This document shows, in pieces, positions 20,837-30,167 of a DNA stretch of 30,266 bases. A model generated the notes under the pieces. It was not told the DNA's origin and did no database searches. It saw only the letters and a program-made list of their open reading frames with translations. Source of the DNA: Stemphylium vesicarium (taxonomy: Eukaryota; Ascomycota; Dothideomycetes; Pleosporales; Pleosporaceae); assembly GCA_004380135.1 (NCBI GenBank), contig QXCR01000250.1, positions 1 to 30,266 of the forward strand, in the 5' to 3' direction. The stretch's first letter is position 1, and every line of letters begins with the position of its first letter. Made by a program: the position numbers and the translations under genes.

Positions 20837-21814
20837 TCAGATTTCAACCTCCACCTCCGCACCAGCGACAAACCCACGGGGTGGTGAAATCCTCTCCTGC
20901 CTCCTCAGCGGCGTAACATCAGCCAAGTACCTTTCAAATCTACCCCTATCCCTGCCTTGATCACGCCTAGTCACGTACTCCCCAAGATGCTGCTGAGTCT
21001 TCCAATTCTTCTTCCACCCACTGATGTGGTTGAAGAGAAAGACAATCATCTCTCTACGCCCCCTCCACGCTTCCAGCAGATTCTCAAACGCCAGCCTCGC
21101 CGCGTCATCAGTGTCGCCGTCGTTCTGGCACGCGTGCAAGTGCTTGAGTATATGCTGTGGCTCGCGTGGCACGCTGGAACCGAACTGTTCTACGTAAAAG
21201 GTGCCGTCGCAGACGGGGCAGCAGCGCGGCTCCTGGTCTGCGACGCAGAACACGCGGTGCTGGAGTACGTCTAGATCGTCGAGGCTGCTCAGGTCCCGCT
21301 CGCACAGGATACAGAATGTGGGCGGTGCGGCGGTTGTAGTGTGATTGGGAGGTGGTGGCCAGGGGGATAGTGGCTCAGCAAAGATGGAATGCGAGCTGGA
21401 GGATGTGGACTCTGTTGTTTCTTCGTCGTCTTCGGGTATCATGTTGGGCAGGTCGAAGTCGCGGAAGTGGTCTTCTTCTTCGTCTTCGGCTTCTTCTGCT
21501 GGTGAGCTGGCGAGACGGTGGTGCCTTGAGGCGAATTCGCACTTCTCGGCTCGGGCACGCGTCTTGGGTTCTTTCCAGCATGTGTTTATGTGCTCGATTG
21601 TTTCGTCTGTGTGTTTGCCGTCTGGCCAGGAGAAGCATATACCGCATCTAATCTGTCCTGCCTGGATGGCATCTGCTCCCCTTCGCAGCGGTAGAGCGGT
21701 TAAATCTGGTGGGGGATGGGTAGGCGGAGGACCCAAGGGCGTCGAAGAGCGATCGAGGGATGCGGAGGAGGGTGCGGGTAAAGGAGTGACGGTTAGGGCT
21801 TCGGGGTCCGCCAT
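20837..21814 (-). CDS. Protein with three C2HC-type zinc-binding motifs
   Basis: The frame is open from an ATG at 22042, but the ATG at 21814 has a strong context (GGCACCATGG) and begins the more conserved-looking part (MADPEALTV), so I favour a 325-aa product; the 401-aa version remains possible. In 325-aa numbering, three motifs are visible: Cys57-Cys60-His75-Cys79, Cys168-Cys171-His186-Cys190 and Cys199-Cys202-His225-Cys229. The first two share the spacing CX2C-X14-HX3C; the third has a longer loop. An acidic linker (AEEAEDEEEDHF) and a Ser-rich stretch separate motifs one and two. The C-terminal segment has FENLLEAWRGRREMIVFLFNHI, probably helical, then a basic region. C2HC motifs of this kind occur in UBZ-like ubiquitin-binding and nucleic-acid-binding fingers. 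The function is not assigned. The ORF ends in a TGA followed in frame by further open sequence. Confidence 0.6.
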   Translation of the reverse strand: MADPEALTVTPLPAPSSASLDRSSTPLGPPPTHPPPDLTALPLRRGADAIQAGQIRCGICFSWPDGKHTDETIEHINTCWKEPKTRARAEKCEFASRHHRLASSPAEEAEDEEEDHFRDFDLPNMIPEDDEETTESTSSSSHSIFAEPLSPWPPPPNHTTTAAPPTFCILCERDLSSLDDLDVLQHRVFCVADQEPRCCPVCDGTFYVEQFGSSVPREPQHILKHLHACQNDGDTDDAARLAFENLLEAWRGRREMIVFLFNHISGWKKNWKTQQHLGEYVTRRDQGRDRGRFERYLADVTPLRRQERISPPRGFVAGAEVEVEI

Positions 21815-22655
21815 GGTGCCCTTAGTTTCAGGGCTGGTCAGTCTGTGATCGAGATCTGTTTTAGGCGAAATCAGGATGAAAGGGGTCGATTGAGCTGTGC
21901 TCGAGTTGGGTGTAGTTGAGAATTCACGACGCTGATCTAGAAATGTCAGTGAGGGATAGTCTGCCATACATTTAGGTCTGTGTGTGGAAGCGATCTCCAT
22001 GAGAGCATTCAAGGGCGAAGAGGGAACTAAGTATGAATTCATCGGGGCTTGGCCTTGTGGAAGGTGAGTTCATTCACTCTATTTCTCTCGCACTCTACGA
22101 TAGGCTTCATGAAGTCCATTGCCCTTTCCCGGTATCATGATACTAGCGGGACGTCTTTGAGCAGAATCGCTTCACTGGACTCAACTTAGTTTCTGCAACT
22201 TTTAGCAAATGCATATCTAACCTCGAGTCTCAACTCTTGCTCTCTTTAATGTCCAACCTTCATCGTTGTCATCACCTCTTTTTCTTTTTACGTTTGCTTT
22301 GCTTTCCGCTTCATTACGCAGCGGCGAGGTTTCGTGAATACGGTTTCCGACTTTTCTTGCCTAGCGTTGCGGTGCTATATTAGTGCTATCCCGATAGCCT
22401 TCACTTTCGTCTTTGACTACATCGCTTACTTGGGCCTTGGACTTAGATTCACCAACAATCCTTCCCTATGAGTTCTATGAAGAGAACAGGTGTGGGGATG
22501 AGTCACGGTGCATGCCTGAAAATGTGCCATGACAGGTTGGAGTTCAGATTAGAGGTACAACTTGTGGCCAGGCTGGAAGATAAGAGACTCGGCTTGTTGC
22601 TGCGCTAGGGAGAACAATACGTCTTTGTTTCAGATTCGAAACATGTAATTTGGTT
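21815..22655. other. Upstream region of the zinc-motif gene
   Basis: It contains the optional 76-codon N-terminal extension (up to 22042), then about 600 bp without a gene. A pyrimidine-rich stretch at about 22220-22310 (with CTCTTTTTCTTTTTAC) may belong to a promoter or leader. No RNA gene is recognised. Confidence 0.5.
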
Positions 22656-22802
22656 TAACGTCCCTCCCTGTATGATGAGAAAACCCTGTGGGCCGAGAAT
22701 GACGAATGAGACACAGCGTTGTGTTGGAAAATTTATCATCCTTGCGGTCTGATTGGTCGTTCTCGGCCCACAGGGTTTCTTGTCATATAGGGAGGGACGT
22801 TA
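22656..22802. mobile_element. 147-bp TA-flanked foldback MITE (Tc1/mariner-like ends)
   Basis: Arms at 22656-22703 and 22756-22802 are inverted copies of one another over about 47 nt, with roughly 40 matching positions and a perfect outer 14 nt (TAACGTCCCTCCCT). They enclose a 52-nt spacer. The symmetry stops exactly at TA on both sides, which fits a TA target-site duplication of a Tc1/mariner-type element with ends beginning ACGTCCCTCCCT. It has no coding capacity, so it would be a non-autonomous element mobilised in trans. A transcript would form a very stable hairpin. The few mismatches between arms suggest it is not extremely recent. Confidence 0.85.
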
Positions 22803-23092
22803 GTCCCTCTTCTTGGTCGCCTCACAATGTGAGCCCTTCTAATTAAGATCGTCAGAAAATGAATTGAAAGACGTAGAAGGGGCACAGACAGGAAATCACA
22901 CCTTTGGATACTCGATAATGTAAACGAAGGCAGATTTCCTGTAACCCTACTTTGCAACTAACAATGCGGAACCTAACATTCATGCCCCAAAAGCGTACGC
23001 GGACCATACACCTCAAACTTACCTGGCGCATACTCGAGCGACACAATGCCGTCCATATCCCAATCTCCAGTTTTTGTATCACACCTCCTATT

Positions 23093-23620
23093 TCACTCAT
23101 CCGCCAGCCTCCAAGAATCCACCTTCACACCGCTATCCCCCATACACGAATACTCATCATCTGGCTTCACCTCGCATCTAAGCCCCGAGCTTCCATTACC
23201 GAATCTCGAATTCGTAAAGACTTGGAGAGCTTGAAACGCCTGAATGCGATCTTTCGTAGTACGAACATAACGTTCGAGCTTCTGCTCAATCTCCTCCTCT
23301 AAAGACTGTTGATTGGGCGGTGGAGCCGGTTGAGGGTACAACAATGCAATGTACGAGAGGACTTCTTTTTCGACCTCAGCTGCGGTCATGGACTCCTCGG
23401 GGTCTTCGCTATTGATGAAGAGGGCTAGGGCTTCGTCCATTTCGGCTTCTTTGATGTTTTCGTCATCGGGGTATTGTTGGAGCATGTCCCATGGAAGAGC
23501 CGTGATCATTGCTTCGGATAGTTGGACCCAGTGTGAGATTGTTGCGTTACCTTCTTAGATCTTATCGAGGATTTGGATGTACTCATTCACTGACGGGTTT
23601 CGACGGATGAATAGACTCAT
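23093..23620 (-). pseudogene. Small acidic protein ORF broken by an in-frame TAA
   Basis: From an ATG at 23620 the frame reads MSLFIRRNPSVNEYIQILDKI, then a TAA at 23555-23557, and continues in frame (EGNATISHWVQLSEAMITALPWDMLQ) to a stop at 23093. Without the stop the product would be about 174 aa. The part after the stop is compositionally convincing: acidic, probably helical (EEEIEQKLERYVRTTKDRIQAFQAL), with a Pro-rich linker (YPQPAPPPNQQ). A start at the internal ATG at 23509 would give a 138-aa protein, so an N-terminally shorter gene is possible. No donor/acceptor pair that I tried removes the stop in frame with a good consensus. No family is recognised. Confidence 0.4.
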
Positions 23621-23927
23621 TGCGAAAAGACTGTGTTGAATTCTTGAGAATGCTGCTTAGATTTTTTGATTTGCAAGGGTGGATTTGCGAGAAAGTTTTG
23701 ATATGTGAGAACATGTCGTGCTGTGACTTAACAGTACTGCCACACGGTTCGAAGACATTGTAGAGTAAAAGGATGTTTGGAGCAGACGGGATAGTGTGGA
23801 GACAAACAAAGGCTCTTTGTTCTAACCATTTTTGCAATTGGAAATCTCGAACCTCATGCGCGGTATGGACTTGAAGGTAGTGTCGAAAATCGAACCGAAC
23901 AACTATCTTGTAGCCAACAAGCAAGTA

Positions 23928-25009
23928 TTAGAGCTTGCTGCCCAGCACGATTGCCACCGCATCATCAACGGCCCTCTTCGCACCCTCCTTACTTGGCTCA
24001 TCAAGCCCCAGCTTTTTGTTATCGGGGTTCTTCCACACAGTAAGCCCGCCCACAAAAGGTGGCCCGAGGACACTCAAAAACTGTGATATTCCCGTTCGCC
24101 CCTCCTTCAAATCTGCATCGGCAACCTTCTTCCTCTCCTCAGTCGAGTACGACGTAATCTCCCACGGCTTCTCCGGGCCGGTCGCCTCCCTCACAGCATC
24201 AACAATCTCGCACACCGTCGTTTCGCCGTCGCAGATGTAGTGAAAAGTGTTCTTGGTGCTTGGATAACTTGCGAGTAGACCAACCAGTCCCTTGGCTAGA
24301 GTAGGTATGCTAGTGACAGAGGTCAGTTTGTCTCCGCCGTCTGGGAGACAAGCGGTGCGGTTCTTGATGTCGATTGAAGCAAAGGCGGCAACATCTGTCA
24401 GCTTATTAGGATGTGCATTTGCATAGATGAACTCTTTGCGCGACTCACTTGTAAGCATGTTGCCTGCATGCAACGTTGCGAAATCGATTTTTCCCTCTGA
24501 GGATCGTGCGAGAAGGTAGTTGTGTACTACCCTTTTCATCGCAATGATGGGTGTAGCCGGCAGCGTGTCTGGTCCGATTCTCAGGGTCGTCGCACCGTTG
24601 CCTCCTGCTGTATCAGGCGCCCACTCCGATGGGATGAAGAACTTGACGCCGGCCTTGATGGCCGCTTTGATGAGTGCGAGCTGAATGTCGTCCATTGCGT
24701 GGAATGGCGACATGCTAGTAAAGACTACGACAGCATCTTTCCCCGTCAATGCATTCACAAGGGTAGCTTCGTCCTCGAGATCGATCTTGTTTCTCTCGAT
24801 ATTGCTGGGCAGGTTCTTGTACGATGTGGGATCGCGGCGAACGAGGAGAGTGATGTTGAATTTCTGCGTAGCCGCTACGTGGTGTAAGATCTGCGAACCG
24901 AGTCGTCCCGTCTACAGCTGTCAGCTCATCTACATCATTGGCTCAATCGTATTATTTAGATACTCACACCGTACCAGGCGACGTTCTTAACAAGAGACGT
25001 GTCAGTCAT
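23928..25009 (-). CDS. NmrA-like NAD(P)-binding oxidoreductase (isoflavone reductase-like)
   Basis: An atypical short-chain dehydrogenase fold protein; relatives are NADPH-dependent reductases or redox-sensing regulators. Exons 25009-24968 and 24911-23928 with a 55-nt phase 0 intron (GTGAGT...CTGTAG), product 341 aa. The join places the dinucleotide motif G-T-G-R-L-G (WYG|TGRLGSQIL) across the exon boundary. The Rossmann fold continues with FNITLLVRRDPTSY, whose arginines after beta-2 favour NADPH. DAVVVFTSMSPF (beta-4), GVKFFIPSEWAPDT (the family FIPSEWG-type motif) and a Lys in the IIAMKRVVHNYL helix follow. GKIDFATLHAGNM is the usual substrate-pocket strand. The C-terminal 80 residues form the variable lid. 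It is probably cytosolic; the substrate cannot be told from sequence. There is no biosynthetic cluster around it. Confidence 0.9.
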
Positions 25010-26040
25010 GATTGGGTTCGTGGTATGTTCGATGTGTCGTAGTGGTAACAAGAGCGAACGTGTTTGCGGGGCTGCAGGTGCTGTCGGATCTCTAGAGGTG
25101 ACAGTGGCCCCCTTCTTTATACCCTTCATATTACTATTGAAACCCTCGATCTTTATACTACAGACTTCACACTACTTCGGTAGCTTTGCGGTCTCGGCCA
25201 GGAACCGGAAGGGCATTATCTTCATACTCGGTATTTTCGCCCAGCTGCCTAGACAAATTCGAGCTAGAGCATTCCTGCATTGAGCTTACGTTGCGAGATA
25301 GCTCATTTCGGTCAACAGCACCCACGGCGCTAGCTTTACTGTATAGTCAACTTGCTTTGGTAATCTACGTAAATGCATCGGAATAAGTAATCAGAACAAA
25401 GTGGGGCCCAAAACTCTATCTACCAACGACAATTCTACCGATAAGCAAGGAGGTGTACCAACATACAGCGCGACTGTAGCTCTTAATTCCAAAAATACGA
25501 CCATTTATTCGAAAAAGTGTAATTATGATGGTTTTGTGAACAATGGCTAACATTTGTGGCATTTGAAGTTGATGCCGCAGGACATACCTTGCATACGAAG
25601 ACGTCACGCGTCTTGCCGTGTTCCCTGGTTAGAGTGGACCCACTGGTCAGATTTCATCAACGCGCATGCACAACAGCAACGAGGAACTGGGTGGTGAGGA
25701 ATGACCGAAAGGCAGCAGCGAATGGTGAAGATGTAATAGTAATCGGTGGGTTTGGCTATTCCAAAGACCCTGTAGACCCTCAATTCTCTTCTAGTTGGCT
25801 GCACCATGTCAACGATACGCTCTTCCCGCACCATTTCCACATCCCCACCTCAACGAGCTACTATTCCCCCCACGACGTCACTCCCTCATATCACGTCTCA
25901 GCTCTCTATACAAGTACTATAAAAGAACCTCGCCTCCATCAGCGTCCACGAATCAAGATTCTCACCTTTCGCAACCTCTCCCACAATCTGAGCGTGGTGA
26001 TTACTCCGATTGCCTTCGGCATCAACCACAACACTAAGCG
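25010..26040. other. Intergenic, promoter-like in its last part
   Basis: The first 250 bp should hold the promoter of the NmrA-like gene. After about 25300 I see no gene. A TATAAAAG at 25918-25925 is followed by a pyrimidine-rich leader-like stretch (CTCACCTTTCGCAACCTCTCC), which looks like a plus-strand core promoter, but no convincing ORF follows. Confidence 0.4.
25918..25925 (+). promoter_or_regulatory. TATA-box-like element (TATAAAAG)
   Basis: A strong TATA consensus followed within about 120 bp by CT-rich leader-like sequence and then ATGs at 26041 and 26045. The second ATG opens only 63 codons. It may drive a short or noncoding transcript. Confidence 0.3.
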
Positions 26041-26167
26041 ATGTATGTCCGTTGCCCAGCATCGATTTTGTATCGTCTTGTATGTCGCGGAATGCTACGA
26101 TGCGGTGATTCGATACCTTGCAGCCGAAAGGACCAAGCTTCTTCGCCGGATCTTAGCGATAAATCTT

Positions 26168-26563
26168 TCAGAATCGATAATAAATATTAAAGCGGTTGCT
26201 GTCAAATACAGGTCGCGAAAACCTGCAGTTGTGTGAGCGTGATACCTGACAGACCGGTGGGTTCGTCCGGGTCGCATCCTCCAGACATATCTGCAAGCCA
26301 GTAATCTTGGGTGCGGCTTCGCTGTGTCGATCGTAGGCTGCACTTGTTAGGTCGTTCTTCAGCTCGAAATCTTGGTGGATCGCTTGCAGAGCTGTATCTG
26401 ACGAACTGACCATAGAAAGCGATTTCAGCAGTAAGTTTAGCTTGAAGATTCCAATCTGCGTCGTCTTGACGGTGTCCCATGCATCGCTCATCTGTTCCAT
26501 GGCCTCGTAAAAGTCGCGACGAATCGTTCCCGTACTTGCCGCTATCCCTGGTTGTGCCGACAT
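26168..26563 (-). CDS. Possible small orphan protein
   Basis: An ATG at 26563 opens a 131-codon frame (MSAQPGIAASTG...). The first 100 residues have protein-like composition with amphipathic helices (FYEAMEQMSDAWDTVKTTQ, IFKLNLLLKSLSMV, TALQAIHQDFELKNDL), while the last 30 look like non-coding translation, so the true 3' structure may differ. There is no signal peptide, domain or neighbour context. It could equally be a remnant of a larger gene or a chance frame. Confidence 0.3.
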   Translation of the reverse strand: MSAQPGIAASTGTIRRDFYEAMEQMSDAWDTVKTTQIGIFKLNLLLKSLSMVSSSDTALQAIHQDFELKNDLTSAAYDRHSEAAPKITGLQICLEDATRTNPPVCQVSRSHNCRFSRPVFDSNRFNIYYRF

Positions 26564-27144
26564 TTGTAAACCCCTGCTGTACTTACTGGAAGTAAACCCC
26601 GGGAAGTACTGGATGAGCATATATCATGGCTGTGGGATTTTGCTGTAGTCTGCGCGGCGTGAATCGCTTGTTCCAACAATAACGTTGGTTCACTAAACAA
26701 TGCTCTACGCTGTGTCTTAGAGGTGTTGCGAGATCTTTGCGACAATGCAGTTCTCTCAAACATTGCTTTGGGTTCGCGTCGCACTGCACGCCAAGCAACG
26801 ACGCAAAAACATCGTTGCAACAAAGCGACAATGTCTTCATCACAACGTCATCAACACGAAGCTGACAAGCGGCATGCACGACGAGATGGTGTCGTCGATC
26901 CACCCAGGCAAAGGAAACAGATGGTGTGGACAAGGCTGCAACCTTGGAACAATGACGTCACTCAGCGCACACTAAACCCATCGCACTCTAGCGCAAAACA
27001 GCGAAACCGCCCGCGAAGAATCATTAACACGTGATTTTCTCATGAAATCTTTATGTCAAATCTTCCATTTTGGTAACTCTATCTTCGGGTATCAAGCTCA
27101 CCTTCCCACAGCCTATCAACAAACAGTCTCGATGTTCTATACAT
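26564..27144. other. Intergenic, no gene seen
   Basis: About 580 bp between the possible small ORF and the end of the MFS transporter gene. Short frames occur on both strands without recognisable content. No repeat or RNA gene is evident. Confidence 0.5.
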
Positions 27145-29158
27145 CTAAAACATCTGCCGATTCTTCATCTCAACAGGCAAAAAGCACATCAGCAGCGCAG
27201 ACAGCCAAATACCGCCCGCACCCAACCAAAGAATACCCGAGCTTTCCTGCGCCAGGAACTGCGCTCCGGCATATGGCGCGACGATACCCGCTATCCGACC
27301 CATGCACGAGAGCATACCACTGACGCTACCGCGGTACACGGTATCGAAAAGCTCAGGCGCAGAAGCGTACAATACGGCGTTGAAATACTAGTTCTACATT
27401 AGCACATTGATACGCGTGTTCCTTGGTGATACTCACAGTTTGCATAATATACTCGAGCGCGTTTAGACCGACATACGCAGCCGTCGAAGAAACCTGCGTG
27501 TACATAGCCATGGACACTCCCTGGCAAAGGGCCGAGAAGACCAGCGACCATTTTCGGCCCACCAGGGGCAGCTGGATAGAAATTAAGGCCAGGAGGGCTC
27601 CAATGATACCGGGGAAGTAAATGATCATGTATTGCTCGTAGGTGTCGGTTACGGTTCCTTGTCCGTTATCGACATTGTTGCGCAGCAAGATGATGGGGAG
27701 GAAAGAGCCTGCCAGATTGAAGGACCAGTAGTCTCCCTGGATTGGGTTAGTATGGAGGGTGAACAATGGGGATATTTGTTGCTTACCATGTAGGCGAGCG
27801 CCAAGAGGACGAACGTGAAGGCGGAGAGCCTGTTGGCGAAGATACCCTTTAAGCGGGTCAACTCCTTGCCAAACCCCTTGAGAACCTTCTTTGTTGTCGC
27901 TCCTGCACTCTGGGGATCGTCTGTTCTGACGTGTGTTTCGGATGTGGAATTTGATGCTACATCGTCAATGGCAGCAAACATCTCCATTGTCAACGTGGGA
28001 GCTGGTTGCTTGTTGAACTTTGCAATTCTGTGGAGTACTTCGATCGCTTCGGCCTCCCTACCACGAGCGAGTAGGAACTTTGGCGATTCGTGAAAGGTAA
28101 AAACGAAGTAGCGAAGAAAGAAGACTGTCAGTGTCATGGCACCAAGGACTATGACATTGTAGCGCCAGCCCATGTTGCTGTCCACGGTGCAGCACTCTTG
28201 TCCGGACTCTGCGTCAGGGCAAGCTGGCAAGTCTGGTGCGCAGCGCCATTTTGCTGCGGTTCCGTAGGCAATGGCGGATGCGATGGCAACACCAATTGGC
28301 TGCCACATGGAAAGAAGCGCCACGAGATTACGACGGTTATGCGGCAAGAACTCGAGAGCGATTGTCGCATCGATTGGGATATTGCCGCCAAGACCTAATG
28401 ATGCGAGAAAGTAGATGGCACATATCGCAGGGTAGTTGAACTTTGGGGCGGCCTACTGAATCGTTAGTGATTGCATCTTCAACGTGCATCTCCAACCACC
28501 TACCAACAACAATCCGAAGACGGATGTGATAAGACAAGTCAAATTAAATGCCCATTTGCGCCCTATGACGTCCACAGCAAGTCCAAATCCTAGCGCGCCA
28601 ACAGCAAGACCGGCGTTCGCAATGGCGAAGATGTCTCCCGTGTGGGAATCTGGAACTCCCATCTTAACACGAAATCAGCATTTGCCCTATCATTGGCTTT
28701 CGGCTACTCACTTCCTGATAGATGGCTGAGGCGATCAGACCCACACCCTGCGACCACGCAAGATCGAGAAAGTAGCCAAAACCACATAGAAACCAGATGC
28801 ATATCTGGTACTTGCCCAAGCCGAACTTATCAAGCTCAACATTGATAAGCGCTGCCTTTTTCTCGAACGTATTCAGTGGATTTGCGGCGGTACCCTTGAG
28901 AATCGCAGCAAACGATAAGTCGGTCTTGTCGGCGCGCTCGACGTCGTTGATTATGGGGATTTCGATCCCGCCGTGAGTCTTCTCGACGGGAATCTTTTCG
29001 TCGTCGCTGGGGTGATCATGTTGACGTTCGGGCCCATCGACTGGTATCTTCTCCTCGTCATCAAAAGGTGCTTTCTTGCTCCTTGTATGAATCTTTTCGC
29101 TCATATCTTTCTTGTCGTCGCTATCAAGCTGCTTGCGCTCGGAAGAATTGACATCCAT
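27145..29158 (-). CDS. MFS transporter (sugar porter / SV2-like)
   Basis: A plasma-membrane 12-span major facilitator protein. Five exons: 29158-28712, 28662-28504, 28452-27787, 27736-27437 and 27387-27145; all four introns are phase 0 and 49-50 nt long. The product is 604 aa. The first 100 residues are hydrophilic, Asp/Glu/Lys-rich and contain a repeated DDE(E)KIPV element. Span 1 begins at YQICIWFLCGFGYFLDLAW. The loop 2-3 motif is GLAVDVIGRKWAFN (an MFS D-x-x-GR[KR] motif). IALEFLPHNRR after span 4 is typical of SV2/SVOP-like and phosphate/sugar-type porters, and FTFHESPKFLLARGR matches the sugar-porter PESP-R motif before the central loop. The N-half extracellular loop contains six cysteines between spans. 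The family relates to metabolite or organic-ion uptake; the substrate cannot be assigned. It is not an obvious partner of the distant maltase. Confidence 0.9.
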
Positions 29159-30167
29159 CTCAGCCACGAGTGGACAAACTGTCGATGAAAGGGCACTATC
29201 AGGTGACTGCGCGTGTAATGGGCGAATGTAGATTGCCGCGTGGTTCTGGCAGATTACAGGCTGGTACCGTGGGACAAGGTGTTATACATACCGGGCAGGT
29301 ACGCATGCGCGGGGGAAACCTGTCCCATCAGCGCTACCAGTCGGGCTACTGGTGAAAACGGATCTAAGCGACAGACACTAGGATCTTGTTCGACGATCCA
29401 AGCCTCGTTCGTCCAACGGCTTCAAGCTCCAAGACGGCAGACGTTAGTCCAGTCACCCTCATTGGCTCCCGGCTTATCATGACGGCATGCTGTATGACAT
29501 CTTCCAGCAGTGGCACTAGGCTCTGCCTGCATGCCAAAACCTTTTCATCGGTGTCGCCGTGTTGCAACAGACTTTGCCATGGCTAAAAGATGCCCTAACA
29601 ACTAAGGCACGACAAGATCTGACTAGTGTTGTATTCCCGTCGTAGTGTGATCGTGGAACGTAAGCGGCGGCAAAGAGTCGATGTGTGCCCAGACCAGTCG
29701 TCCCCGCCCAGGGCTCAGGGTTACGCACAGCGGACAGCCGAAGCGTCATTCCCAGGCACGCTTCTGCCGTTCCTCTCTCCACTGCAAATTCTCATCCTGG
29801 GGTATATCGGTTAGCGATCGCATCGACATCCACATTTTCCCATGTCAATGGCAAGATCTTGCACTGTGCTATGGCCTTTCTTGTCCCCAGTTTTACGAGA
29901 TCTCGCGATCGGACTTCGCCTGCGCAGTTTTTGGTATAGCGCCAGATGATGAACGTCATGCTGAAATACTCGAGTACCTAAGTAGCCCACCTTTCGCATT
30001 CGCAAGTGCTCCTGCGATACGGTGGAGTTTTCTCTTCTCGCGATATACCCACTATTCTGTACTAGATGTGTGGAAACCAGATGACTTCGGTGCGCGCTTG
30101 AATCAGCGTCGAGCGCCTCATGGATCGGCCGTGCGCGACGAGACGCGATGGACCCCTACACAAACTT
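29159..30167. other. Intergenic upstream of the MFS transporter
   Basis: About 1 kb without a convincing gene. A plus-strand frame at 29681-30175 (164 codons) is open but lacks domain signatures and a plausible start context. The MFS promoter should lie in the left part. Confidence 0.45.

Noticed and set aside
25556..26236. 226-codon plus-strand open frame
   Set aside because: No domain, an unfavourable start, and it runs straight through the TATA/leader-like sequence; composition looks non-coding.
3753..29158. Maltase and MFS transporter as a MAL-type cluster
   Set aside because: They lie more than 20 kb apart with unrelated genes between, there is no MAL regulator, and the transporter's motifs do not specifically indicate alpha-glucoside uptake.
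23928..29158. NmrA-like protein plus MFS transporter as part of a secondary-metabolite cluster
   Set aside because: No polyketide synthase, peptide synthetase, terpene cyclase, P450 or cluster-type zinc regulator is present in the window.
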